Assembly (NCBI GenBank): GCA_002786025.1
Contig: NHNW01000015.1
Span: 372,001-436,000 of the forward strand
Length of the DNA: 64,000 nucleotides
Source of the DNA: Zasmidium citrigriseum
Taxonomy: Eukaryota; Ascomycota; Dothideomycetes; Mycosphaerellales; Mycosphaerellaceae
Direction of reading: 5' to 3'
Shown here piece after piece: positions 11,246 through 23,776 of the stretch. Positions within the stretch are counted from its first letter, which is position 1, and every line of letters begins with the position of its first letter. Below the pieces are notes generated by a model. It ran no database searches. It had not been told where the DNA came from and was given only the letters and a program-made list of their open reading frames with translations. The position numbers and the translations under genes were made by a program.

Positions 11246-11954
11246 TGGGCGTAGGATGGACGACACTTCATGCATGGCAATGGCGTAATTGGGAGCGGCA
11301 AAGCAGAGCGTAGATACCCCAGTCCTTGACAACCTCAATGCACCGATGTAGATCAACTGCACAGTTCTTGTGTTGAACAGCAAAAGTTCCCTCATTTCAG
11401 CAACAAAAAACTATCTAAACCCCGAATCGCCGAGAGGACACACAAGTGCAAAAGCAAGCATATAACGCAAGTCACTCAGCCTCCCCTTCAGGTCGCTCTG
11501 CATGTTCGCCTTGCCAGCCAGTCGCAATGCGCCGTCTTCCCGTGGAGTTCTGCTTCGCTTTTTTGCTCGATTCAATGTCGGTCAGGCTCATCACTGCCGC
11601 AAGTACTCTCGTTCGCCGTTCGCGTTCGCCTCTCCTCCCTTCCTTCCTCGATATTATTATAACAGACATAGGAAAATTCAACAAACGCCATTCTGCATGC
11701 TTTTTGTGCCAGGGTCGTAAGGAGCGTCAAGGCGTCAGAGTGCGCATGGGGGTGTCGTCGGTTGGTAATGTGAGGGTTTCAATGTACAAGCTAGCCAGCG
11801 TTGGTTTCTCACGCGGGCTGTCGTCGCGGGGATGGTGTCTATCGTCGCTAAACTTCGGATGCCATGTGGAGTGAGGAACGTGTGTGATTCTGGATGTGGA
11901 TTCTTCGGAAAATGCCGGTGGAGGTATCACGTGGGTTGCAGGGGTTTGCAGCGC
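11246..11954. other. convergent 3' regions of bmt2 and nap1
   Basis: A 709 bp spacer between two stop codons facing each other. It should hold both 3' UTRs and polyadenylation signals. No gene seen. Confidence 0.5.
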
Positions 11955-13436
11955 TTAGCTCTGCTTGCACTCGGCGGCCTCCTGCTTCGACTTGGGGTTG
12001 CCCTCCTCCTAATAAAGGTCAGTATCCTAGCGACAAACCATGCATGTACAGTTTCTTACCTCGTCGTCGTCCTCATCCTCATCATCCTCATCCCGCTCGT
12101 CGTCGTCGTCATCCTCATCGTCCTCGTCTTCGAAGTCGTCCTCATCGAAGTCATCAAGACCCTGCTCGAACTGCAGAGCCTCACCGGTGAACCAGTCTAT
12201 CGCGCGTGGGATGAGCTTCTCCTTGATGTCCTCTCCAAGCTGGTAGTCGAGCTCGAGCTTGGCCTCAATCTCGTCGTCAATCTCCTCCTCATCGTCATCT
12301 GACGGGGGCTTGGCCGGGTTGAAGAAGTCGAAGAACGATGGGGTGGGGATCGTCTTCTTGACGATGCGGGTCTGCTTGGTGTCTGTGATACCAGTTAGCT
12401 CAGCACATGAAACATGCTTTGTTTCAGAATTTCCAATGTCCAACGTACTCTTGTTGCGCTGCTTCTTGCTCTCAGTGCGCACAGTCAGGTCCTGGCCTGC
12501 CTTCCAGTCGATCTTCTCACCCTCTGCGTGGTCGTAGATGAAGTCACCGCCGTATCCGTTCTCCTCCTGGTAGAAGTAGGTCTTTGAGAGGGTCTTGTTG
12601 GTGAAGAATGGGTTCTCGGCGAATTCGAAGATCAGACGGAAACCCGGACGGTCGAGGTACTCCATGCGGATGTCGGTGAGGAATTTGAGGGCCTCCTCAT
12701 CGCGCTCGGTGATGGTCTCGGCAAGCGACGAGTTCTTCATGGCGCTCAACCAGAACTCTGGGATACCCTTCATGTCCGCATCGCTGGCGTTCTTGTCGGC
12801 CTCTGCCTTCTCTTGCTCGGCCTCCTCATCCTCCTCCTCATCCGCCTCTCCGGCCTCGACCTCAGCATCCGTGGGCTCCTGGGCGCCGTTGACGATCTTG
12901 GCGCGCTTCTCGTACAGTGGGGTGAACTTCTCGAAGAACTGCTTCTCCAGGGCCAACACGGCCTCCTGGAACTCGGCCTCGAGCTTGGAGTGCTCCTTCT
13001 GGACACCCTTGAGACCGGCGACACGTCTCCGGACGGGGGCGGGCAGCGACTCGACGTAGCCAGACGACTTGCCGACAAGACTTGACAGCTTGTTCTGCAT
13101 CATGGAGACCAGACGTGGGTTCTGCGCGAAGATGCTAGCGGCGGCAGCGCGGTCGAGGTCCTCTGTGGATCAAGAAGTCAGCCATGAGCCTCTTCGTGCC
13201 TAGTAGTATGCGACTGCAATCGCCACTTACCCTCGTTGATGCTCGACATGCCCGGGGCCTGGGCGTGGGACGAGATGGGGGCATTGTTGGCGGGCGTGTT
13301 CTGTGGCGTTCTGGAGTCCATGGTGTCAGTACTGGGTGATTAGAGTAGGTGAAGAGGGAGAGGGAGAGCAGCAAACGGCGGCGACATACGGTGCTTGGGC
13401 CGCGTTGGCGCGGTTATTCCTGATGGGCTCCGACAT
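11955..13436 (-). CDS. nap1: nucleosome assembly protein Nap1
   Basis: H2A-H2B chaperone. Exons 13436-13390, 13310-13231, 13162-12449, 12382-12060 and 12008-11955 give 405 residues. The product begins MSEPIRNN and reads through AQAPTPQNTPANNAP. The long dimerisation helix (LEKQFFEKFTPLYEKR) and NAP core blocks (GIPEFWLSAMKN, DRPGFRLIFEFAENPFF, KTIPTPSFFDFFNP) follow. An Asp/Glu tail precedes the last exon, which adds EEGNPKSKQEAAECKQS. CKQS is a CaaX farnesylation motif, as in other Nap1 proteins. The third intron (66 bp) is in frame and stop-free. Retaining the last intron would end the protein after about ten other residues without the CaaX box. Starting at ATG 13321 instead would drop exon 1, but the spliced form matches the usual fungal amino end. 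Confidence 0.92.
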
Positions 13437-13805
13437 TCTGGGCGGTAGTGCCAGCGGCGGTGTGGTGGTGGGCGAAGATCGACAGGCGACGAGAGCCAGA
13501 GGCTGCAGTTGGGGCGCGGCGACGAGGATCGGTGGTTGTCGGTGCAAGGCAGGGCGAGCTCAGCGCAGCAAGCAACAAGCGTGGCGAGCGAGCAAGCACT
13601 TCCAGTTGTTGAGATTTTCTGTGAGAGCGCAGAAAGCGTCGCCGCCGCCGAACCCTTGCCGTGGGGTAGAGCCAGCCGCCGCCGCCCAGCCAATCAGCGT
13701 CGGCCCGACTCGCGCGCAGGAAACATCACGGCCACTCTTGCAGGTGGCTGTCCCATCAATTCACTGAATCCACCCACGAGATATCAACCGCTGCTATACA
13801 CCACC
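13437..13805. promoter_or_regulatory. bidirectional promoter, nap1 / tim8
   Basis: Only 369 bp separate the two ATGs, so both promoters must overlap here. GC-rich with no clear TATA box, usual for housekeeping genes. Confidence 0.5.
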
Positions 13806-14149
13806 ATGGACAACCTCAACATCAGCCCCGAGACCGCCCAGGGCCTGCAGAACCTGTCGCCCAAGGACAAGCAGGAGCTCAACCAGTTTATCATGAACGA
13901 GGGCCAAAAGGCGCAGATTCAGTCCAGTAAGCTATAAAGCCATTCAGCAGCCTACTTCCACATCTGACTAATGTTTCTCCAGCAATCCACAGTCTCACAG
14001 ACACCTGCTTCCGCAAGTGCATCACCGGAAAGATCTCCGCCGGCGCCCTGGATCGCAGCGAAGAGCCTTGCATGCGCAACTGTGTCGACCGATTCATGGA
14101 CGCCAACATGACTGTCATTCGTCATCTCGAGCAGATGCGGACGCTCTGA
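13806..14149 (+). CDS. tim8: mitochondrial intermembrane-space chaperone Tim8
   Basis: Small TIM that works with Tim13 to guide hydrophobic precursors across the intermembrane space. Exons 13806-13926 and 13983-14149 give 95 residues. The twin CX3C motifs are CFRKC and CMRNC, 16 residues apart, which form the two disulphides of the helical hairpin. The words between them (LDRSEEPC) and after them (NCVDRFMDAN) are typical of Tim8 rather than Tim9, Tim10 or Tim13. The intron is 56 bp and falls inside IQS/TIHSLTD. There is no presequence, as expected for Mia40-dependent import. Confidence 0.93.
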
Positions 14150-14709
14150 AGGAATTGATTAGGAAGAAAGGGATACTATTCAGAAAAGAAATGGCCGTAT
14201 ATATGGTCGTTGGGAGGAGAAGACTTTGGCATAGCGTGGCGCATGGCATACTGTATGATATGGACGGACGGCAAGACTGGAAAAGATTGCCAGGAAAGCA
14301 TATGAGCGTTACAGTCTATGCTCACACCTGCGATGACGAAGAAGCGGTTGAGCTGCATGTGCATGGGAGGCCTGCTAGATAGGCCAATGTACATTACTTG
14401 TACACTACACTCAACACAACAGAACGGAAGACATTGAAGAGTCCAGCAATAGATGAATCTTCATCCTGACTGGCTTTGCACGCGCTCATTTCATCGGCGG
14501 TAATGCTGAGAAAAGTGCTTGCGGCGGACTTGATAGCATGGCGAGTGCATATTGACTACATACACTCGACCTGAAACTGGCAAAAGGTCGTAGTCCGTAG
14601 ATCTCCACGACAGGACTGAACTCCGTCTTTTCCACCCTCCTGAGCGAAGCCGTGCTCAAACGCCAATGCCAAATGCTAAAGTCATAACCGCAAATAACGT
14701 GCCTCCCGC
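14150..14709. other. convergent 3' regions of tim8 and rpl25
   Basis: A 560 bp spacer between facing stop codons, with 3' UTRs only. No gene or structured RNA recognised. Confidence 0.5.
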
Positions 14710-15420
14710 TTAGACGATGGCAAGCTTGGTGGCCGCAATGTCGAGAGCATCGACATCTGGCGTCAGGCGGGCGAAGGCCTTCTTGGTGCCGTCAGGTCTG
14801 TCCCACAATCAGTACATGCATCACTTAAGTTTATGTATTGCGACTCGACCTACCGGACGAGGGTGTTGATCTTGATGGTCTCAACATCGTACAGCGTCTT
14901 GAGCGCCTGCTTGATCTGCCTCTTGTTCGCCTTGGTGTCGACCATGAAGACCAGGGTGTTGTTCTCCTCAATCTTCTTCATCGCGCTCTCGGTGTTGAGA
15001 GGGTGGATGATGACCTTGCCGGCATCGAGGCGGGGCTGGTGTGGGATCGAGCGGCGGGGGTACTTGGGCGCGCGCGAGAGCTGAAGGGTCTTGGGAAGGT
15101 GGAAAGAGGTGCTCTTCCGGACCTTGTGCGTCTTGTGCGAGTTGACCTGTTGTGAAAACAAGCCGTCAGAATCATGTTCCTCTGACACGCCTCTAGACGA
15201 TTCATGGTGGGTTGGTGCTTACACCGCGCAGGGTGGCCTTCGCAGCGGCCGAGGCCTTTGCGGATGGCTTGCTGGCCTTGGAGCCCTCTGTGAAGATGGT
15301 CAGTACTGCCAGGTGTTGGGAGGATTTTCGGGTGCGTCGCTGGTGTTATGATCCAGCGCTTCCGTCGGCGAGTCAACACTTACTGCCCTTGTTGGCCTTT
15401 GCTGCGTCCTTTGGTGCCAT
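14710..15420 (-). CDS. rpl25: 60S ribosomal protein L25 (uL23)
   Basis: Large-subunit protein at the polypeptide exit tunnel, a docking point for SRP and nascent-chain factors. Exons 15420-15384, 15287-15223, 15146-14854 and 14797-14710 give 160 residues. A basic amino-terminal extension ([16 protein letters not shown]) holds the nuclear import signal region. The globular uL23 fold follows: [55 protein letters not shown] and [13 protein letters not shown]. Three introns, two of them in the first 35 codons, are usual for fungal ribosomal protein genes. Confidence 0.95.
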
Positions 15421-17031
15421 TGCGATTGTGGTGATGGCGATGTATTGCTCCGTGCAACTGAAGATTCGAAAGCCAGCTTCCAAAATCGAGTTTGAATTGG
15501 TGAAGCAGGCGCGACGTGGCTTGGCGTGTGGTCAGGGCTTGATTGGATGGCGAAGCGAGGAAGCCCCGTGCGTGAAGTTTAGTCGCGAAGCAGACGACTT
15601 CACCTTTCGCCTGAGAAGATCAGATGCTGTCTCTCAAACGCTATACCACACATCTGCCCCTCCATCGCGGTCTAGCCCATCAAGAAGAGCAGTCATCACG
15701 GAGAACCGACTTGCCGACGGTAGCGGGAGAGATATTCTCTCCCCCTCAGAACTGCCGTAGCGCCCTACTGCTCCTTGGCCCTAGAACACAGCCAACTCGA
15801 ACACCTTCTTCTTGAGAGCTGGGACATTCCCTGTACCTGGAGTGATGGCACATTCAACATGTCGAGCCATCCACTATGACCTTGTTGGGCTTTGCTATTC
15901 GAGTACAGTTCCGACTGAATCCTTCAGCTCTTGGCGAAAATCTCTAGATTAAAGCTGAACAGGCACGTTTCAACTTCAGCCATGATTCCAGCCATGAATG
16001 TTGCCACAAGAAGAATGCCACGATTCCCATTACTCAATCTCAAAGGAGGATACAGGCCGACTTTGGTACAGTCATTCAAATGTGCTTACTCTTGTTAATC
16101 TGGAGCATGTAGGATCCTGCCTTCTATGGTTGTCTGTCAGTCAGCCAATCTACTGATGTGCAGGTGACGAATCCATCGCTGTCTTTCTGAGAGCCAACTA
16201 TTCGGAGAATGATGCGAACACTGCCGAAAGCCATCATGGTTGCTTGACCAGACGAAGACGATCAGATGCCTCCGCGGCCATTCAAAGCGAATTGTGGACG
16301 GACTAGTGGCTTCTTTTCAGCATGCTTCTCCAAGCAAAGTTCTTTCAGCCGTCCTCCCTGTTTCCTGAAACGAAATGGACCAGCATTGCAGTCCTCCGAC
16401 CAGACGAGTGCTTCCGCGGAACATCACCACCACGGACTTCTTCCAATGACCCAACACCAACCGGGCTAATCACAGTGCACCAAATCCAACATTTGCAAGG
16501 ACCGGGTCAGCTCATCTATTCAGCTACTCCGCAATACCCCGGCAATTGTGTGGAGGAAGCGTTCCTGTAGGCCCCATTTCGACAGCCAGATACAAAGAAT
16601 CTTGCGTCTAGCGTCAGGGCATTGGCATCCACATTCACGAATACGCGAACGCGTATATGCAGGCACTTACATGTTCGACCGGAGAAATCCAGCCGGCGCT
16701 CAGGCACAGTCACACCAGGTTCCACAAAACGCCTCGCATAGCCCCAGATCCAGGAATTCATGGCTTGGCGAGAGTCTCAGCTGTAGTTGCACAGCGCTTT
16801 TCGCCCAACGTTGGCGTTCACAAAGGATCTCGAGCTGGTGTTGGCTCCATGAAAAGTGCGAGAATGAAGAGAGGAGCGACAAAAATGTGAGCAGGGCGAG
16901 CGAGTATTAAAGGCATCCATCATGCCTCGAATGCATCAACGACCAACGCCGTTGGCAGCAGCTCGAATCTGCTGTTCTTCGTCGCTCTTTTCGATATCAA
17001 CCGATCAATCGCGAGACCTGCGTGTAACAAC
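15421..17031. other. intergenic between rpl25 and the subtilase gene
   Basis: A 1.6 kb divergent interval. No supported exon. TATTAAAGG at 16905-16913, about 120 bp before the subtilase ATG, may be its TATA element. The rest shows nothing recognisable. Confidence 0.45.
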
Positions 17032-20000
17032 ATGCAGCTACGCACGTTTGCTGTGCTGCTGTCACCTGCCCTTCTGTGGGTGACAGGTGTTGCAGCATCT
17101 CCTGCACCAAAGGCTGCACCGTTTCCGCAGTATGGCTATCCCACCGACCCTTGTGCCTTGAAGGGCTACGATCAGAAGTGTTGCAATGTGATCGATGGGT
17201 ATGGAGTCGAGACCAAGCATCTTTGCGATGAAGGTATGCGACTGCCTAAACCAGAGCATAGAAAACATCTTTGCTAATCCACACGATAGATGAGAAGTGT
17301 TGCGGTCAAGGATGCTGCCCTGAGTCTTGGATGTGCAAGAAAGGCAAATGTCAGCGTCCAAAGACGTCAACGACATCGACTTCCGCGAACACACCGCCAT
17401 GCTACGGATGCTCTTCGAGCTCATCCAGCGAGATCACGGATACTACATACACCTTCACGGGTCCATCTACGACCAATGGAACCACCGCAACGCCATCCAG
17501 CACATTTGGTAGTTCCACCTCATCATCCATCTCCTTGACCAGCACCAGTGATGGCTCGTCTACCTCAGCAACCGGTCCCTCATCTCCAGGTGAGACAAGC
17601 AGCACATCTCCAACAAGTCCCAGCGGTGGCTCTGGATCGGGAACTGCCACTGGAGGTGACACTTCAACGACATCTGCCAATCCTCCGTCGACAAACTCGA
17701 ACGGCCAGACGATCGTGACCAGCTCAGGAGCCACCTTTACAATCCCCACGGGCTTGAGCACTCCAGTTGTCATCACGTCCGGCGATCAGACGTTGACATT
17801 CACACCATCAGCATCCACCGATCTCCCAGGGAATGGAACGACTAGTGAGAGTGGCTCAGGCACTCCTCCGACACCAACTTCTGAGATACCTGCGACTACG
17901 GACTCTGCTGGCCAAACTATCATCACAAGCTCGGGAGGGACCTTCACTATCCCCACTGGGATCTCAACTCCTGTCGTCATTACATCTGGCGATCAGACTT
18001 TGACCTTCACCCCGTCGCCATCTCAGCCAAGCGATACATCAGTGCCTTCTCCAAGCCCGCCCACGACAGACTCAAGCGGACAGACGATTGTGACCACTTC
18101 GGGAGGGACCTTCACCATTCCCACAGGCATCTCTACTCCGGTCGTAATCACTTCTGGAGATCAGACGCTCACGTTTACTCCATCGCCAACGACTGGGCCA
18201 TCGGAAAGCGGGACCACGTCTCAATCCGTCTCTCCTCCAGAGACCTCGCCATCGACCAACTCGAATGGTGAGACCGTCATTACTACTTCGGACGCTACGT
18301 TTACTATCCCCACTGGAATAAGCACGCCAATTGTAATAACTTCCGATGACCAGACATTGACATTCACTCCATCCGAATCAACCACTGCGCCCACAAGTGA
18401 GACGACTTTCACCAACTCGGATTCGCAGACCGTCATCTCAAACACAGATGGAGCGATCACTCTGCCTACTGGCATCACCACTCCGTTCACTACCACGGCA
18501 GGCAGTCAGACTGTCACGTTCATTCCTTCTGGCTTATCCTCGTCTTCATCATCGAGCAGTTCTTCGAATACCACCATTCCGCCTCCACCTGCCAGCACAA
18601 CTACCAATTCGGACGGCCAAACCATCATCTCAGACACCAGCGGCATCGTTACGTTGCCAACGGGCGTTTCTACTCCAATCACCCTCACGAACTCCAATGG
18701 ACAGGTCACTACGTTCACTCCTGGGCCGATTACGTCTCCTCCCTCCTCCACGAGTTCAAGCAGCTCTACTGCGGCCGGATTCATCATCCCCATTACCACG
18801 CCGGTAGATGAGCCGCAGCCAACAGACGATGGCACGATCATTCCATGCACGCTTTGGTTCTTCAACATATGCATTCGTTTCGACGACTTGAATATCTTTG
18901 GCTGGCAAATTGTTCTACCGCCGGGCATCAGGCCTCCGGGCCCGCCACCTCCTTTCTCCATCGATCCATCAGCTACGTTCAGGATCGAAGTCACTGGTAC
19001 TCTGCCGGACTGGCCTGAGCTCACGATTGGTCCTGATCATCTGCCAACGTACACTCCGACATCAAGCCCAACGTCCTGCGAGACGCAGACCGCTGAGCTC
19101 TGCGCAACCCAGACTTCGTATGGTGTTTCCAATTCAGACGGTGCCACAATCACCACAACAAGCCAGGTTCTTTCTACTTGCGCTACAGTCTTTGGCTGCA
19201 ATGCGCAAGATGCAAGTGCAACAGAGACGACCACCGGTGGCTGCACGTCGGCTACGACAGCAACAAACATCTGGCTGTCGTGCCCCGGCACTGCGTCGAC
19301 GTCTTGCTCGACCACTAGCACCGATGTCACTACAGGTTGCTCGATCACGCCCACGACTGTGACTTGCGGTCTTCTCACTCCCACCGGCATCATCGACGAT
19401 CCAGCTTGCAGTGCTCCGACTGGCACCTTGTACGTGTGAAATCATGGCTCGTAACGTTGGAGATTCCGCTGACTCCCATTCTAGCGTTGTCTATCCGGAA
19501 GACGGCGCAGACACTTCCTCGGTCAACGCCATCACCACTCAGCTCCAGAGCTATGTGGATGACCCGACGACGATATACACCTCCGAATCTGATGAGCTCG
19601 GTGTGCTGTTCTGGCGCCTTGATATGACGGAAGCCCAAGCAGACGAGCTACGCGAGTTTGCTGGCGTAAGTTGAGAAACCCTCATTCGAGCTCTTGTCTG
19701 ACATTCCTATAGGTCGCCACCGTCAGTCTCGAGTTCCAGTGCAACGACTCATGCGAAGATCCAACCACAGCAGTCGTCTACCAAAACGCAGAAGAGCAGC
19801 TGCAGTTCGTCTCTTGGCCCGAGTCGGCCGGACCTGAGATCACAGCTCAGAACGGAAGATACTACTTCGACGAGAGCAACGGAGAAGGTATTCCAGTCTA
19901 CATCCTGGACACTGGTGTCAACAGGGACCACCCGGTATGAGATACATCATTATGAACCATACAACCCGACTGATGCATTACAGGAATTCGAACGTGCAAA

Positions 20001-21940
20001 CAGCCGCATCCGCTTCATTCACGTCGGCCAAGATTCAGACCAAGAAAGCCTAAACTCTCAACCCCAAGACGACTCACAGACCGACGCCGCTGGTACGAGT
20101 TCCTTCGGTGGTGCACATGGAACTGCAATGCTCAGTCTGGTGGCGGGCGACACCATCGGCGTTGCCAAGTCCGCAGAGCCCATTGCTGTGCGTCTCCCAC
20201 GTCGACGGAGCATCGGAGGAGGCTTCACGAACGAAGACTGGCTCGAAGGCTTGGAGCAGATCTCCAACGATCTTGAGGGAGACAGTGCCAACACGAGAGC
20301 CGTTGTGCTAATGGCAGAGTACTTCACCAGGGAGAGATTCGTCCGCAGAAGGCTCAACGGAGACCCTGCAACGGATCCATCTGGTGCGACCATCTACGAT
20401 GAAGGCGGCTGGGTCGTCGCCGTCCGTCGAGTTCTGGGAGACCTCGTGGACAAAGGAGCACTACTCGTGACAGGCTCTGGCAACAACCGCAACTTTGTAA
20501 GCATTGACGGGTGGCCAGCCTCCTTTGGAAACCCTTCTAATGCTGGATACTTGCCTTCTCTCGTAGTCGTCGGGGCACTGTCTACAGATGGACAGACATT
20601 TTGGAGTGGAACCAACAGCGAGCTGGCGGCCGGCCTTCCACATGTCTGTGCGCCGGGATTGGATGTAAAGGCTGCAGATGGGAACTCGGTGCATTGGGGC
20701 ACATTCGATGCCGTGCGATCGTGGAGTGATACGGAGCTGAACTACAAGAAGTCGAGAGGCACTTCTGACGGTGAGTGAATGACCAAGTCGATGCTCTGGT
20801 GATGTTCTCGCTGACTTGCTCAAAGCGGCCGCGATGACGGCTGGCTTGGCTGCTTATTTGTTGCAGCTGTCAAACCTGGGTCAGCTCTTCAACGACGAAC
20901 TCACCCCAGTCGATCCAACACCCGGCGGCCTCAAAGACTTCATCATCTCCCAAGGATGGTCTAGAATTGGTAGATATGCCCGTTTCGATGGAGATGAAGA
21001 CGGCATCGTATGTCCTGGAATCTGGAATACTGCGAACCTGGCGCAGAGGATCTGCCCATGGAATCCCAATCCACCGGCAGCAATGTTCGCACGTCAGGAG
21101 GGTGACACTTGCGAGATCCCACTACCGAGCAGCAGCAGTTCATCTTCCAGCTCTGCCAGTTCCACGGCATCGCCCTCGACATCGGAGCCGCCGCTTCCCA
21201 CGCTCACCTCATCAACTGGTATCTCAACCCCATCAGGCAGCTCATGCTCAGTGACGACGACATCAGAGCAATGCAACGGATCAGGCGGCAACTCCGTCTG
21301 CGTCTCAGTCACCGCATGTGCCTCCTGGGTCTCAAGCACATCCGTCCCCCTCCCGACCCTAACCTCCACGGGCGGTATCTCAACCCCCTCAGGCAGCTCT
21401 TGCACCTCCACAACAACCTCCCAACAATGCAACGGCTCTGGCGGCCAATCCGTCTGCGTCGACGTAACGACCTGTGCCTCCTGGGTCGCAACCACAACCG
21501 CCGAGCCCACAACAACCACCTCCTCACCCCCACTGGACCCAACCACACCCCTCGCAATCAACGGCCGCGGCTGCTGGAACGAGTCCGACTTCGAAAACCA
21601 TCCCGACATCTCCCCCGACGACCAAGAAGACTTCGCCGACCAAGTCTTCCGCACCACCGTCGATCTAGGCCTCTACATCGGTCCTGGCGCCGATGATCTC
21701 GACTGGTATACCACCATCGTGGACTTTTTCGGGCTGGGGTACTATTATGGCGTGGAGTGGATCGATGGCTGTGAGACGAGTGTCGATCAGCAGAATGTGC
21801 AGTATCCGCTGGGAGAGGATGATGGGCTTTATTGCACGGAGATTTGGAGGCAGTGTTATACGGGGTGTACGGACAATGGGGGTGTTGGGGGATATGTTGA
21901 TGTGGGGTGTTTGAGGTATTCGTTTGAGCCGAGTTATTAG
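17032..21940 (+). CDS. large secreted subtilisin-like protease with Cys-rich head and repeat stalk
   Basis: Exons 17032-17233, 17290-19429, 19485-19665, 19713-19934, 19984-20770 and 20826-21940 give 1,548 residues. Order: signal peptide (1-22); a head with ten cysteines, mostly paired (KCCN, KCCGQGCCPE); a Ser/Thr stalk with six repeats (about 202-547); a segment with WFFNICIRF and Pro-rich PPGIRPPGPPPP, then a Thr/Cys-rich tract; an I9-like propeptide (about 782-850); the S8 domain with Asp907 (ILDTGVN), His960 (GAHGTAM) and Ser1176 (GTSDAAA); two 47-residue Cys repeats; and a Cys-containing tail. The catalytic triad is intact, so it should be active. Because the propeptide is internal, autocleavage would detach the whole stalk from the protease. 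Similar stalk segments occur in other fungal secreted proteins. The substrate is unknown. Confidence 0.85.
17691..18727 (+). repeat. six in-frame repeats of about 42 codons in the subtilase stalk
   Basis: Each unit follows T(N/D)S.(G)QT(I/V)..(S)...TIPTG(I/L)(S)TPVVITSGDQTLTFTP. The first four are close copies, the last two diverged (ITLPTG, VTLPTG). Units are separated by Ser/Pro-rich spacers of varying length. These are likely O-glycosylated beta-rich modules. Confidence 0.85.
21193..21490 (+). repeat. two 47-codon Cys repeats after the S8 domain
   Basis: Both read LPTLTS..GISTPSGSSC..TTTS.QCNGSGG.SVCV.VT.CASWV, with four cysteines each. The pair looks like a recent internal duplication. 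Confidence 0.8.
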
Positions 21941-23776
21941 ATGGGAAGGGAAGGGGCTGGGTGAACCCTTCAACGGCTTATGTGAATGGGGTGGAACTTT
22001 CGTTGAATGCTTTCTTCTGTTGTAGATAGACTCTCTACACATCCCTTGAAGCACGACTCCATATTCTCTTGCTCTTTTGATTCTCTGCCTGTGACTTCAG
22101 GGTACCATTATCCTCTATCTGATCAATCAGCTCACTCTTCTTGCGATATCTACCTCGGTACCAAACCTCGCCTCGACATGCACGTCATACCAACGTGTTC
22201 GTTCATCGCAGTCTGCCAACCCGAAGCCCCAGTAACGTTGTCGATAGAGCCATCGTCGGTGTTTCAAGGAACGATCTCAACTCAATGAAAGGCAGGCTGA
22301 AGCGAAAGGGTCTTGACGATGAGATCTCGCCACTCGTCGCTCGTCTTCGTCAGGAGATCTAATAAACTGCACAGAGCAACTCCTCTCGAATTCGACGTCG
22401 AACCTACAACATCAGGCTATAGCTATATCTCTCACCATGTCAAGCTTTCCAGGCATCAAGACTTTTTGTATTGGCGTTTCAAAGTATCATTTTTTCTTTT
22501 CACATGCTCGTCCTAGCTGCTCTATCCTCTTTCTCTGAAGACCCTTACCTACCTGCTCTCCCTGTCCGTGCTCCCTATAACAAATTAAGCTCCAACAACT
22601 AACCCCCAGCCCCATGCAACGCAAGCGAACTTTGATCACTTCATCCAACCCAAGAAAACTCAGCCACACCGCGAGACGCACTCTTCAACCCAATGGCCCG
22701 GTTACTGACGGACTCGATGCCCTGCTTCGCATCCGCAGCTGTACATCCGACTCACATTGCCACCTCGCGTCGTTGGTAACCCCTGTCTTCCATCTCCTTC
22801 ATCCCTGTATCAGCACCACCTACATAGGCCCAGATTCCGCGCACCAATAAAGTTCATCCGCACCTCTTTCGCGCAAGGAAACCGACGTGAGGGAAAAGTC
22901 GGATGTCGGATATGCGCTATGCATGTGAATACCCGACTTTTCCGACCTCGCATCCAGACCCTTCCGTACTCGCATGATAATTCTGTCGCCTGGCACAGTA
23001 ATAGCAGCTCGCTAACTCATGCAAAGCCGCGTAGAACAAGCTGACGACGAAAGCGAAGAAAGCCGGGCAGGCAGGCACGACCTGCAGTTCTTCATGTGTT
23101 TCACGCTAGTGCGAGATAGGAAGGACCATAGCTTATTTTGTGCCTCGCTCCTTCCGTCACAAAGTCTGGAAGGAGTGGCAGTGGCACATGTGAAAGACAA
23201 AGCGAACTGTTCGGTGCAAAGTTCGAATGATATGATTGGGAAAGGTAATTGTCTACAAAACCGCAATGCCCAGAATCAGGAGGATGCATCTTGAAGGGAA
23301 TATTCGCCGTCAACAGCAACATCCCCAGCAAGTACCATCTCCAACAAGATCTTCCAGACAGAGCAAGTAATGCAGGAGCCCTATTCAAAGTCCCACTCCC
23401 ATCCTGTTCCGATCTGTGAAGAAAGAACTCCTGACCTTCGCCGCGCTGTGACGATCCTCGCAAATGCTGCCCGCAAAACCACCCGAACCCCATCTCCCAC
23501 TCCACCCGAGAAGCCGGTCCAACCTCCGAACACTGATCAAAGAGAGAATGCGTTTTGGTCATCATACATGTCATGACGAGCGCTCCACTGCGGCGCGTGA
23601 AGTGGCGTGCCGGTGCTGCCCGTGCAGTTCAGAGCTGTCGAAACGAGAAAGTAAACTTTGGGAATAAAAGTCGGTGCGGTGCGAAACTGGTGGTGGTTAT
23701 TGTATGCTGCGTGTAGAAACGAATAAACAAAGCCGTTACAACTTTTGGTCGTAGCTCTGCTGCTGCTGGCTGCTGC
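21941..23776. other. convergent 3' regions of subtilase and ste12
   Basis: A 1.8 kb spacer between facing stop codons. No supported coding exon. It contains a perfect inverted repeat listed separately. A long Ste12 3' UTR could occupy part of it. Confidence 0.45.
22892..22943. repeat. perfect 11-bp inverted repeat, 30-nt spacer
   Basis: Arms GGAAAAGTCGG (22892-22902) and CCGACTTTTCC (22933-22943) can form a hairpin. The loop contains the near-palindrome atgcgctatgcat. It lies between two convergent genes. Confidence 0.6.

Noticed and set aside
12040..12330. Microsatellite-like GTC/CTC-rich tract
   Set aside because: It encodes the Asp/Glu tail of Nap1, so composition is explained by protein function.
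12595..13059. 154-codon plus-strand frame opposite nap1
   Set aside because: Exact antisense of nap1 exon 3; Ser-rich translation is a shadow of its Glu/Lys codons.
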